11,432 nucleotides of DNA from Bacteroidota bacterium (lineage in GTDB: Bacteria > Bacteroidota > Bacteroidia > Cytophagales > Cyclobacteriaceae). Positions 1 through 7,087 of the stretch are shown here, piece after piece. Each line of letters opens with the position of its first letter. Within the stretch, counting starts at the first letter, position 1. The stretch spans positions 1 to 11,432 of the forward strand of contig QGUY01000119.1 of the NCBI GenBank assembly GCA_003242315.1, given 5' to 3'. The notes beneath the pieces are model-generated. The model made no database searches. It saw only the letters and a program-made list of their open reading frames with translations, and was not told the DNA's origin. The translations under genes and the position numbers were made by a program.

Positions 1-1
1 C

Positions 2-331
2 GGATCCAAACACTTTGGGGTTTGCATTGGAGCCTATGAACGCGTGGTGTCTGAGGGCACCGGTCAATACCGAGCGCGACTGCGCGACATCACCGTCTGC
101 GGAAAGACAGGTACAGTCCAGAATGATCCTCTCCCCGACCACTCTGTATTCATCGCCTTCGCTCCGAAAGACGATCCCAAGATCGCCGTTTCAGTATATG
201 TGGAAAGCGCTGGCCAGGGCGCAAGAGCAGCTGCGTCGATCGCCAGTCTTATGATCGAGAAATACCTGATAGGCGAAACACAGCGGCCTATGATTGAAGA
301 GTACGTGTTGAAGGGACAATTCCTCTACTAA
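2..331 (+). CDS. mrdA: Penicillin-binding protein 2 (C-terminal 109 residues, 5' end outside window)
   Basis: This is the C-terminal end of the class B transpeptidase PBP2, which cross-links peptidoglycan during side-wall elongation and works as a pair with RodA. The open frame enters from the left edge with no start codon, so the gene is partial. The decisive motif is KTGT (Lys codon at 104-106, preceded by Cys-Gly), the third conserved motif of penicillin-binding transpeptidases; the SxxK and SxN motifs would lie outside the window. After it come the typical FIAFAP strand and a helix ending in a short tail with no C-terminal extension. The stop TAA overlaps the rodA ATG (TAATG), the usual mrdA-rodA arrangement, and this context separates PBP2 from the FtsI/PBP3 paralogue. 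The GTG at 44 is internal and not a real start. Confidence 0.9.
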   Translation, partial: GSKHFGVCIGAYERVVSEGTGQYRARLRDITVCGKTGTVQNDPLPDHSVFIAFAPKDDPKIAVSVYVESAGQGARAAASIASLMIEKYLIGETQRPMIEEYVLKGQFLY

Positions 332-1599
332 TGGTGCGCGAGGAGAAGATATCGAACCGCATGGATTGGATTACCGTATTGCTTTACGGTATCATCGTAT
401 TCTGGGGTTGGCTGAACATCTTCTCTGTAACGTACGAGGAAAATCAGTTCATCTTCGATCCTTCCATTAACTCCGGACGCCAGCTCATCTTTATCGTCTC
501 GTCTATCGCCATTATCATGTTCATCCTGATCATGGACATGAGGTTTTACGAGACGTTCGCCTGGGTGATCTACGGCGTAGTGCTCTTCCTGTGTATCATC
601 GTTGTGTTCACCGGCCACGAAGTGGGTGGTAACCGCGCGTGGCTGCGTATTGGCTCATTTGGTTTCCAGCCCTCGGAGTTCGCCAAGTTTGCGACCGCAC
701 TCGCGGTGGCAAAGTATATCGGCACGGTGGGCTTCCGAATGGATCAGATCCGCAACCAGGTAAAGCTCTTCATCATTATTGGTGTACCCATGGCCATAAT
801 CCTTTTGCAGGATGACGCCGGAACCGCTCTCGTCTTTTCCGCCTTTGTGCTAGTATTTTACCGCGAAGGCATGTCGCCCTTCCTGATCCTCGTGGGGATT
901 GGCGTGGCCATTATTTTCATACTCACCCTGCTGGTAGAAAACGAGTACATTCTTTTCGCCGTTATTGGCGGCGTTTGGTTGACTCTTGTTCTTCTGGGCA
1001 AAAAGAAGCGCAAGCGCATCATGGTGCTCACGGCCGCTGCACTGATGCTCATGGGCACCATCAAAAGTGTGGATTTTATTTTTGACAACGTCCTTAAAGA
1101 ACACCAGCAAAAGCGTATCCGTGTACTGCTGAACCCGGACCTTGACCAGCTGGGTGTAGGCTATCACGTTTACCAGTCCAAGGTTGCGATTGGCAGCGGA
1201 GGTTTATGGGGCAAAGGATTTTTGAAAGGCACGCAAACCAAGCTGAAGTTTGTTCCCGAACAAAGCACTGACTTCATCTTTTGTACGATCGGCGAGGAGC
1301 ACGGCTGGATCGGGAGTCTGGCAGTGATTCTTTTATTTATAGTGCTCCTCTTCCGTGTCGTGTATTTGGCCGAGCGACAGAAAAGCCGGTTCGCGAGGGT
1401 GTACGGTTATTGTGTCGCATGTATTCTCTTCTTCCACTTCATGATCAACATCGGTATGACGATCGGGCTATTCCCGGTAATCGGTATACCGTTGCCCTTC
1501 TTTAGCTACGGCGGATCTTCGCTGTGGGGATTCACGATTTTGCTGTTCATTCTGCTGAAGCTCGACGCACATCGTCTGCAAGTAATGAATCGCGGCTGA
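331..1599 (+). CDS. rodA: Rod shape-determining protein RodA (SEDS peptidoglycan glycosyltransferase)
   Basis: RodA is an integral inner-membrane glycosyltransferase of the SEDS family that polymerises lipid II into glycan strands in the elongasome, together with PBP2. The 422-residue product has about ten hydrophobic segments and the family signatures: NRAWLRIG (residues 101-108), FQPSEFAK (112-119), PEQSTDFIF around Asp314, which aligns with the catalytic Asp of SEDS enzymes (TDFIF motif), and FFSYGGSS (390-397) near the C terminus. It is longer than the roughly 370-residue E. coli protein, mainly through an extra hydrophobic and Lys-rich stretch around residues 200-260, which I believe is usual in Bacteroidota. 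The ATG at 331 shares its A with the mrdA stop codon, which indicates translational coupling; an in-frame ATG at 361 is an alternative start. FtsW is the main alternative, but the PBP2 neighbour and the residues after SKVAIGSGG favour RodA. Confidence 0.95.
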   Translation: MVREEKISNRMDWITVLLYGIIVFWGWLNIFSVTYEENQFIFDPSINSGRQLIFIVSSIAIIMFILIMDMRFYETFAWVIYGVVLFLCIIVVFTGHEVGGNRAWLRIGSFGFQPSEFAKFATALAVAKYIGTVGFRMDQIRNQVKLFIIIGVPMAIILLQDDAGTALVFSAFVLVFYREGMSPFLILVGIGVAIIFILTLLVENEYILFAVIGGVWLTLVLLGKKKRKRIMVLTAAALMLMGTIKSVDFIFDNVLKEHQQKRIRVLLNPDLDQLGVGYHVYQSKVAIGSGGLWGKGFLKGTQTKLKFVPEQSTDFIFCTIGEEHGWIGSLAVILLFIVLLFRVVYLAERQKSRFARVYGYCVACILFFHFMINIGMTIGLFPVIGIPLPFFSYGGSSLWGFTILLFILLKLDAHRLQVMNRG

Positions 1600-1609
1600 T
1601 TTCAGCCGC
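1592..1609. terminator. Hairpin between convergent genes, possible bidirectional terminator
   Basis: GCGGCTG (1592-1598) and CAGCCGC (1603-1609) form a perfect 7-bp GC-rich stem around the loop ATTT, and the stem begins inside the last codons of rodA. It lies in the 47-bp space between the convergent stops of rodA and the unknown gene at 1647-2633, where a shared terminator is expected. No good run of T follows on either strand (only CTCTTT further on), so intrinsic termination is uncertain. A second GCGGC at 1622-1626 could compete by pairing with GCCGC at 1605-1609. Confidence 0.4.
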
Positions 1610-1646
1610 AGATGCAGACGCAGCGGCAAACTGCCTCTTTACCCAG

Positions 1647-2633
1647 CTACTGCGGACCAAAGCGTTTCTCCAGCAGCTCCATAAACTCATGGAACTCCTC
1701 ACTCTCACGGTCCCACTCCTGGTAATTTTTTTCGAGGTAACGCAGTGCTCCCTGGAGGTGGTCCTGGCGATCGAGGTCTTCGATGGCGCGGCTGAACAAT
1801 TCAAAATCGCCGTGGAAGAGGACCTTGGTGAACATGAACTTCTGATTTATTGTCAGGCTTTCCTTTATGCTTGATATCCTCATGAACTGGTCTGCAATTA
1901 CAGGCCGGGGTTCCTGGGAAAGCTTGTCGTTAACGGTTGACTTGACGGGTTGCCACTGGTAGTGGTTGGACTGTTCCGGTTCAATGCGAGGCTTAGGTTC
2001 CTCCTTCTTTTCGTAGAACGAGTCGATCGACACGGGCACTACCTTTGAAAAAGTAGCCAGGTATTCGTCGATATCTTCCGGAGTGAAGTTCACCTCTTCG
2101 AGGATGGAGTCGAGCAGGGCGAACGCTTCATTTCCTGAAATGGACTTTACGTCCCGTTCCTGCAATTTATCAAGCAATCGCTGAAGCGGCGCCTTGTTGA
2201 TCCGCACATACTTCAGATGGTCGGCAAATTCAGAAGGCACAAGCTGGGTATGCTTCTCGATCAGGTCCGCGAAGAAATCATAGGGATCGACAATCAGCAA
2301 TAATGTGTTGTACGTCGCCTTGCGAAGCAGCGCCGAAAAGTTATTCCGGTCGACACGGATATGGTTAGACAGTGCGTTCATCAGAGCCTGCGCAGCTTCA
2401 CGGACTTCGGGAGCATCGTAGTCAAAATACGGGCTTCGGTTTTTTACGCTCTCCTGCTTCCAGGTGCGAAACAGTTCATAGATGACAAAGAGGTTGATTT
2501 GTTTGATTTCGCTGAATTGAAGGATTTCCTGGCCGGTGATCGCATCCCGCGAAGCAAACCAATTCCCGATCAGCTTCTCAGAGAATTCTTCGCTATACCG
2601 CTCAATTGCCTTCAGATTGATTTTCTCGTCCAT
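1647..2633 (-). CDS. Conserved hypothetical protein, soluble, two-region architecture
   Basis: I do not recognise a characterised family. The 328-residue product has no signal peptide or membrane segment and is probably cytoplasmic. Residues 1-200 look mainly alpha-helical, with conserved-looking stretches such as NRSPYFDYDAPEVREAA (65-81), RVDRNNFSALLRKA (93-106) and the acidic hydrophobic VDPYDFFADLIE (115-126). Residues 205-245 are rich in Pro, Glu, Lys and Gln and probably form a flexible linker. Residues 254-325 form a compact helical C-terminal module beginning SIKESLTINQKFMF and continuing FHGDFELFSRAIEDLD, ending in a FMELLEKRF helix; I have the impression that similar INDKF...LFGGD modules end other uncharacterised Bacteroidota proteins, but this is from memory. 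The ATG at 2633 has no Shine-Dalgarno motif; the stop is TAG. It is transcribed convergently to rodA and divergently from tdk, so it appears to be its own transcription unit and context gives no functional hint. Confidence 0.85.
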   Translation of the reverse strand: MDEKINLKAIERYSEEFSEKLIGNWFASRDAITGQEILQFSEIKQINLFVIYELFRTWKQESVKNRSPYFDYDAPEVREAAQALMNALSNHIRVDRNNFSALLRKATYNTLLLIVDPYDFFADLIEKHTQLVPSEFADHLKYVRINKAPLQRLLDKLQERDVKSISGNEAFALLDSILEEVNFTPEDIDEYLATFSKVVPVSIDSFYEKKEEPKPRIEPEQSNHYQWQPVKSTVNDKLSQEPRPVIADQFMRISSIKESLTINQKFMFTKVLFHGDFELFSRAIEDLDRQDHLQGALRYLEKNYQEWDRESEEFHEFMELLEKRFGPQ

Positions 2634-2809
2634 GTCGCACTATTGGAATTGTACAACCTACCTGTAAATGTAACGCTTATTCAGTAATAGCAGGGGCTCG
2701 TTTTGCCGAATCCAGGCGTATAAAATAGGCCAGAGCAGCCAATTTCGCATTATTTACCGGTTTCGTCTGCATTCGCAAAAATCCGTCGCAGAGCCTTAAC
2801 TTGCAGGCT
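2634..2809. promoter_or_regulatory. Divergent intergenic region with candidate promoters
   Basis: These 176 bp separate the start of the minus-strand hypothetical gene from tdk and must hold promoters in both directions. For the minus strand, 2665-2672 reads TACATTTA on that strand, matching seven of eight positions of the Bacteroidota -7 element TAnnTTTG, about 32 bases before the start codon, but I see no good TTTG at the -33 position. For tdk, an AT-rich TATAAAATA (2719-2727) follows TTTTG (2701-2705), but the spacing is shorter than the consensus. Both assignments are tentative. No open frame or RNA-like fold stands out. Confidence 0.3.
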
Positions 2810-3394
2810 ATGTTCATAGAACCACATCTCGGCAAGAAATCAGGCACGGGCTGGATCGAAGTCATTTGCGGCTGTATGTTCTCAGGCAAGACGGAGGAAC
2901 TCATCCGGCGGCTTAACCGTGCTATCATCGCGGGACAAAAGGTGGAAATTTTCAAGCCCGCCATAGACGCAAGGTATCACCGGCAGCTTATCGTCTCGCA
3001 TAACCAAACCTCCATCCGATCCACGGCCGTACAATTTGCCGGCGACCTTTTGCTGCTTTCGGGTGACTGCGATGTTATCGGTATTGATGAGGCGCAGTTC
3101 TTTGACAACGCCATAGTTGACATATGCAACGAACTCGCGAACAATGGCAAGCGCGTGATCGTCGCTGGTCTCGATATGGACTACAAAGGGAAACCGTTTG
3201 GTCCGATGCCGCAGCTCCTCGCCGTCGCCGAGTTCGTCACAAAACTTCACGCCATCTGTGCACAAACCGGAGAACTCGCTTCGTTCTCATTCCGGCTGGC
3301 CCCCGGCGACGACCAAATCGTCCTGGGTGAGCATAAACAATATGAGGCCCGCAGCCGGAAGGCCTTTATCGAGGGTATGGCAAAAAGGAAATGA
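2810..3394 (+). CDS. tdk: Thymidine kinase (TK1-like), zinc cysteines mostly lost
   Basis: This cytoplasmic type II thymidine kinase phosphorylates thymidine to dTMP with ATP in pyrimidine salvage. The ATG at 2810 gives 194 residues, near the family norm; a TTG three codons upstream (2801) is an unlikely start. The P-loop is GCMFSGKT (21-28), followed by EELIRRL. DEAQFF (93-98) supplies the Walker B Asp93 and the catalytic base Glu94. AGLDMDYKGKPFGPMPQL matches the family closely. In the lasso domain Tyr178 is present, but the usual four zinc cysteines are reduced to Cys150: positions 153, 182 and 185 are Thr, Ser and Ala. The fold must therefore be held without the normal zinc site; I believe some related Bacteroidota enzymes share this loss. 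The stop TGA overlaps the ATG of the next gene (ATGA). Confidence 0.95.
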   Translation: MFIEPHLGKKSGTGWIEVICGCMFSGKTEELIRRLNRAIIAGQKVEIFKPAIDARYHRQLIVSHNQTSIRSTAVQFAGDLLLLSGDCDVIGIDEAQFFDNAIVDICNELANNGKRVIVAGLDMDYKGKPFGPMPQLLAVAEFVTKLHAICAQTGELASFSFRLAPGDDQIVLGEHKQYEARSRKAFIEGMAKRK

Positions 3395-5589
3395 ACAGGT
3401 GCTTCGGGTATATCATTTCATCCCTGATCCTTTGCGTCGGTCCGTACTGCCTTTCTCAGCCCTCGGTTCCTATCGGACACTGGCGAACCCATGTTTCCTA
3501 TAACTCGGTTACAAGCATCACCGTCGGAAACCAAAAGGTCTATGCGGCGTGCAACACAGGCATCATGGCGTTGGATCTATCGGATCGCTCGCTTTCCGTA
3601 CTGACGGGACTGAACGGGCTTACCGGTGACATCATCTCCACCATCGCGTATGATCCCACATCCGGCGAGTTGTTCATTGGCTACGCCAACGGTACCCTTG
3701 ACGTTGTCAGCGGAACAGGTATTACCCACTATAACTGGGTTCGGGAGACAACCGGCGACGTTGCCATACGACACATCGGTTTCGCTAACGGCAACGCGTA
3801 CATCGCCACACCTTACGGCCTTGTTGTCTTTGACGTTCAACGACACGAGGTACGGGAAACGTGGCGCGACCTGGGCGTAAACGGCACAAGCCTGGCACTG
3901 TTCCACAGCACCGTTTTGGGCGACAGCATCTACGTCGCAACACAAACAGGTGTTTTGGCTGGTCGGCTCACAGACAATCTCCTGGACTATCACAACTGGA
4001 AGCGTCACAATCAGGGAGCGCTTTCAGGGCCCGTCCTCGCCGTGTCGGCATTCAATGACAGGATATATGCCGCTGTTAATGGAACGGGTGTACTTTATCA
4101 GGACAACGGTGTGTGGCTGGCTCAGGACTATCCCGGCACCAGGCAAATCGTCAGCCTGACGAGTTCAGCAGAGTATCTTGTCATTTGCGAACGCGACAAG
4201 GTCTGGTTGCTATCCCATGACGCCACCATATCGGAAGCGACAACGCCCCATGGAACGGGCTTTCAGTTTGCATTAGAGGCGAATGGAACGGTGTGGATTG
4301 GTGATAGCTCCAACGGGCTGCTATCCGCTGGATCCGGTTCAGCGGCAACCTACGTCGCCAATGGGCCTGCATTCGCGGTCACAAGAAGGCTGGTTCGCAT
4401 TGATGGAAAGATTTACGCCCTCGGCGGAGGCTTTAACTCCACCTACCAGGCACTGGGAAATCCTGGTCTCGTCAGTTCGTATTCCAATGGTATGTGGAGT
4501 ACAGAATCGGTGTCAGTGCCTGATGTAACTGACATGGTACTGGCCGGCGGATCAACGTTCATCGCATCGTTTGGTGGAGGCGTACAGGCGGGGACCACGA
4601 TCTACGACGAAACGAACAGTACGCTGGTAAACACTAGCCCTCCCGGAGATCACGTCAACGTAACCGCGCTGGCCTCAGATTCAGAAAATGTGTGGGTGGC
4701 GAATTTTGGCGCACCTGAATCACTGCACCGGTTTGATGGTACATCGTGGCAATCGTACGCCTTTGCCACGCCCGCTTCGCGATTTCCTCTCTCACTGGAC
4801 CTGGACTACACGGGAGCCGTATGGGCTGCTCTTAGTCCATCTCACGGTGGCGGTATACTCGTATTCAATTCAGCCGGTAACAGTATTTACCTTACCGACA
4901 CAGAGGGGCGCGGAGGACTTCCCCACGACAATGTCAATTGCATTGTACAGGACAGAGACGGAAGAATGTGGGTTGGCACCGACAATGGTGTCGCTTACTT
5001 CTTTGATCCTGCAAGTGTATTCAATCCGGGCACCAACGCTGTGCGTCCTATCTTCGAAAACAGGTTTCTCCTTACAGGGCAAAAGGTCACGGCGTTGGCT
5101 GTCGATGGAGGTAACCGAAAATGGGTAGGTACCGAGCAGGGTATTTGGCTTTTCGGCACAGAAGGGGAAGATCTTGTTCACCATTTTAGTCGGGATAACA
5201 GTCCCATGCCATCAAACCGAGTACTTGACATTGCGATCGATGACGTTACTGGTGAAGTGTTTATCGCGACGGAGGCAGGACTGGTCTCCTATCGTTCTGA
5301 CGCTACCGAAGGTCGAAGCGGATTTGAGGCGGTAAAGATATTCCCCAATCCTGTCACATTCGAATTCAATGGCCTGGTAGGCATCAGCGGTTTATCCACA
5401 GACGCTGTGGTAAAGATTACGGACGCGGGCGGCAGGCTTGTTTGGCAAACATATGCGTCGGGCGGAACAGCCACATGGAATGTGAGAAACTACAATGGCC
5501 AACGGGTGAAGTCCGGCATTTACCTGGTGTTCAGCGCTTCTGCCGATGGAAGTGAACATTTTGTTGGGCGGATCGCCGTTGTGGAGTAA
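3391..5589 (+). CDS. porZ: PorZ-like type IX secretion component: beta-propeller protein with type A sorting domain
   Basis: PorZ is a surface protein of the T9SS attachment complex (PorU-PorV-PorQ-PorZ); in Porphyromonas gingivalis it binds anionic LPS and hands it to the sortase PorU. The 732 residues are close to the roughly 775 of that protein. Residues 1-22 are a Sec signal peptide (cleavage likely CLS|Q). The mature N terminus, IGHWRTHVSYNSV, and the region KVYAACNTGIMALDL through YIATPYGLVVFDVQRHEVRETW match what I know of PorZ N-terminal propellers. A second propeller carries repeats such as VNCIVQDRDGRMWVGTDNGV (515-534) and VTALAVDGGNRKWVGTEQGI (566-585). Residues 644-732 are a type A C-terminal domain with IFPNPV (650-655), GGRLVW and SGIYLV. 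The ATG overlaps the tdk stop, so translation is probably coupled. The alternative is a generic propeller protein secreted by the T9SS, but the N-terminal match and the recO neighbour favour PorZ. Confidence 0.8.
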   Translation: MNRCFGYIISSLILCVGPYCLSQPSVPIGHWRTHVSYNSVTSITVGNQKVYAACNTGIMALDLSDRSLSVLTGLNGLTGDIISTIAYDPTSGELFIGYANGTLDVVSGTGITHYNWVRETTGDVAIRHIGFANGNAYIATPYGLVVFDVQRHEVRETWRDLGVNGTSLALFHSTVLGDSIYVATQTGVLAGRLTDNLLDYHNWKRHNQGALSGPVLAVSAFNDRIYAAVNGTGVLYQDNGVWLAQDYPGTRQIVSLTSSAEYLVICERDKVWLLSHDATISEATTPHGTGFQFALEANGTVWIGDSSNGLLSAGSGSAATYVANGPAFAVTRRLVRIDGKIYALGGGFNSTYQALGNPGLVSSYSNGMWSTESVSVPDVTDMVLAGGSTFIASFGGGVQAGTTIYDETNSTLVNTSPPGDHVNVTALASDSENVWVANFGAPESLHRFDGTSWQSYAFATPASRFPLSLDLDYTGAVWAALSPSHGGGILVFNSAGNSIYLTDTEGRGGLPHDNVNCIVQDRDGRMWVGTDNGVAYFFDPASVFNPGTNAVRPIFENRFLLTGQKVTALAVDGGNRKWVGTEQGIWLFGTEGEDLVHHFSRDNSPMPSNRVLDIAIDDVTGEVFIATEAGLVSYRSDATEGRSGFEAVKIFPNPVTFEFNGLVGISGLSTDAVVKITDAGGRLVWQTYASGGTATWNVRNYNGQRVKSGIYLVFSASADGSEHFVGRIAVVE

Positions 5590-5611
5590 CGCAAACGAAA
5601 GCTGATATCCG

Positions 5612-6283
5612 ATGATCGCGAAAACCAGGGGCATCGTGTTTCGCTTCACCCGTTTCAGGGAGTCGTCTATCATCGTAACAATCCTTACGGAAGCATTTGG
5701 CATTCAATCTTACATTGTCAACGGCGTAAGAAGCTCCAGGTCCTCATCCGGAAAAATGGCCCTATACCAGCCGTTAACGCTTCTCGACATGGTGGTATAT
5801 CACCGGGAGCATGCAAACATCAACCGGATCCGTGAGGTGAAATGCCCGCACCCGTATCATTCGGTGGCGACCGATGTAAGGAAATCGGCCATTGCCATGT
5901 TTGTTTGCGAAATTCTGAATAAAACCGTGCGTGAAGAAAGTGCCCCCGGCCCGCTTTTCGAATTCATTTTCAGTTCGTTACGCATGCTGGAGAGCCTTGA
6001 AAAAAACTATGAGAATTTTCATTTGCTTTTCCTGATCAAACTCAGCCGGTACCTGGGATTCGGGGTGTATAATGCGGCCCAAATCGGTGGCACGCGGCCG
6101 CTTGAACCCGAAACAGAATCGGTGATCGAGAGGCTGCTTAACGCCGGATATGACGAAACGATAAATATGCCGGTGCAACGACGCAGGGAAATTCTGGAAG
6201 CGATACTCGGATTCTACAGCGAGCACATCGACTCACTTGGAGAAATCCGATCCGTTCAGGTTCTGCGTGAGGTTCTTTCATAA
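5612..6283 (+). CDS. recO: DNA repair protein RecO
   Basis: RecO helps load RecA onto SSB-coated single-stranded DNA in the RecFOR recombination pathway. The 223-residue product begins MIAKTRGIVFRFTRFRESS, the typical start of the N-terminal OB-fold, continues with FGIQSYIVNGVRSSRSSSGK and LYQPLTLLDMVVYHRE (about residues 30-68), and then becomes a helical C-terminal domain with KLSRYLGFGVYN. It is a little shorter than the usual 240 or so, and the C4 zinc motif seen in some RecO proteins is absent; only two cysteines are visible. It starts 22 bp after porZ and is probably co-transcribed with tdk and porZ. There is no strong Shine-Dalgarno motif, only GAAAG upstream of the ATG. Confidence 0.93.
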   Translation: MIAKTRGIVFRFTRFRESSIIVTILTEAFGIQSYIVNGVRSSRSSSGKMALYQPLTLLDMVVYHREHANINRIREVKCPHPYHSVATDVRKSAIAMFVCEILNKTVREESAPGPLFEFIFSSLRMLESLEKNYENFHLLFLIKLSRYLGFGVYNAAQIGGTRPLEPETESVIERLLNAGYDETINMPVQRRREILEAILGFYSEHIDSLGEIRSVQVLREVLS

Positions 6284-6306
6284 TTGGGGGAAGTGTTATA
6301 CTTTTA
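6276..6306 (+). promoter_or_regulatory. Possible Bacteroidota promoter for the secreted-protein gene
   Basis: TACTTTTA (6299-6306) matches seven of eight positions of the -7 element TAnnTTTG, and TTTC (6276-6279) lies 19 bases upstream at the place of the -33 TTTG. The pair falls in the 60-bp AT-rich gap between recO and the next gene, 37 bases before its ATG, so the secreted-protein gene may have its own promoter. The match is short and could be chance. Confidence 0.3.
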
Positions 6307-6343
6307 ATTTAGTTCAAATTCCAAAACCCAAACATAGTTGGCT

Positions 6344-7036
6344 ATGAAACACCTCATCGCAACCATCCTTCTCGTAGCAGGAACAAGCGTCTCTTTGTTC
6401 TCGCAGTGTAATCCGTTTTATGTCATTAAAGAAAACGGTGAGTGGCATGCAGAAACCTACAACGGAAAAGGCAAGCTTACAGGGAAAATAAAGCAGAAGG
6501 TAACGGATTTTAGCGTTAACGGCGCCGGGTTTGACGCTCGCATCAATGCCTTGATCGAAGACGAAAAAGGAAAGGAAGTTCACCAGGGCGAATATGTGTA
6601 TCACTGCAAAGACGGCATCGTCTATGTAGACATGCGCAACTATATCCCTCAGGAAAGCCTTAAGGCCTTTGGCGATGCCAAGCTGGTCGTTGAAGGCGAG
6701 GATCTTGAAATCCCGAGTTCTCTGTCGCCTGGTCAACAGTTGAAGGACGGATCGATATCCGTTACCACCGAGGGTGCCCCCATCCCGTTTTCGCTGACGT
6801 GCACCGTTACCGACCGAAAAGTCGTTGGCAAAGAAACGGTCAACACTCCGATGGGTAACATCGAATGCTTTAAGGTCACGAGCGTGAACACTATTAAGAG
6901 CAAAATGGGTGTTGGCGTCACCGTTACAATGAACGTTGTGGAATGGATTGCTCCGCAATACGGAGTGGTGAAGAGTGAGACATATAACAAGAACGACAAA
7001 CTCGTCGGATACACGCTCCTTGCCTACAAGAACTAA
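6344..7036 (+). CDS. Secreted DUF3108/TapB-like protein of unknown function
   Basis: The ATG at 6344 gives 230 residues; an in-frame TTG at 6338 is less likely. Residues 1-20 are a Sec signal peptide (MKHLIATILL core, cleavage likely LFS|Q). There is no lipobox, because Gln rather than a small residue precedes Cys22, so the product should be soluble in the periplasm or outside. The mature part is beta-rich and alternating: CNPFYVIKENGEWHAETYN, QKVTDFSVNG, EYVYHCKDGIVYVDM, then NTPMGNIECFKVTS and EWIAPQYGVVKSETYNKNDK. The last pattern, Trp-x-Ala-Pro-x-x-Gly-x-Val-Lys followed by a short repeat of 'tyrosine, charged turn, leucine', is what I associate with the DUF3108-like family called TapB in Bacteroidota annotations. 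I know of no established function. It lies between recO and ccoI, with no obvious terminator on either side. Confidence 0.85.
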   Translation: MKHLIATILLVAGTSVSLFSQCNPFYVIKENGEWHAETYNGKGKLTGKIKQKVTDFSVNGAGFDARINALIEDEKGKEVHQGEYVYHCKDGIVYVDMRNYIPQESLKAFGDAKLVVEGEDLEIPSSLSPGQQLKDGSISVTTEGAPIPFSLTCTVTDRKVVGKETVNTPMGNIECFKVTSVNTIKSKMGVGVTVTMNVVEWIAPQYGVVKSETYNKNDKLVGYTLLAYKN

Positions 7037-7065
7037 AATCGCATTGATAGGCATGTGATCGTGTG

Positions 7066-7073
7066 AGGAGGAG
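7066..7073 (+). promoter_or_regulatory. Strong Shine-Dalgarno motif before ccoI, offset from its start
   Basis: AGGAGGAG is a near-perfect anti-16S match, unusual in Bacteroidota, where such motifs are depleted. It ends 14 bases before the ccoI ATG at 7088, which is long, but only 6 bases before an out-of-frame ATG at 7080. The ccoI frame has a stop at 7064-7066 and no ATG, GTG or TTG start between that and 7088, so ccoI cannot start nearer the motif. Confidence 0.5.
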
Positions 7074-7087
7074 TCGGGCATGAAAGA

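Noticed and set aside
44..331. GTG at 44 as a gene start
   Set aside because: The same frame is open to the left edge and carries PBP2 sequence upstream (GSKHFGVCIGAYERV), so it is an internal codon of a truncated gene.
2801..2809. TTG start for tdk at 2801
   Set aside because: It adds only three residues; the ATG at 2810 gives the MFxEP start usual for Bacteroidota thymidine kinases.
3391..3456. Lipoprotein signal in PorZ (Cys15 after LIL)
   Set aside because: The residue before Cys is Leu, which does not fit a lipobox, and a standard signal peptidase I site follows at about residue 22.
6338..6343. TTG start for the secreted protein at 6338
   Set aside because: The ATG at 6344 gives a normal signal peptide beginning MKHLI; the upstream TTG adds only two residues.
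7044..7057. FNR-like half-site TTGAT upstream of ccoI
   Set aside because: Only one half-site is good; the other side (ATGTG) breaks the symmetry, so it is not listed as an operator.
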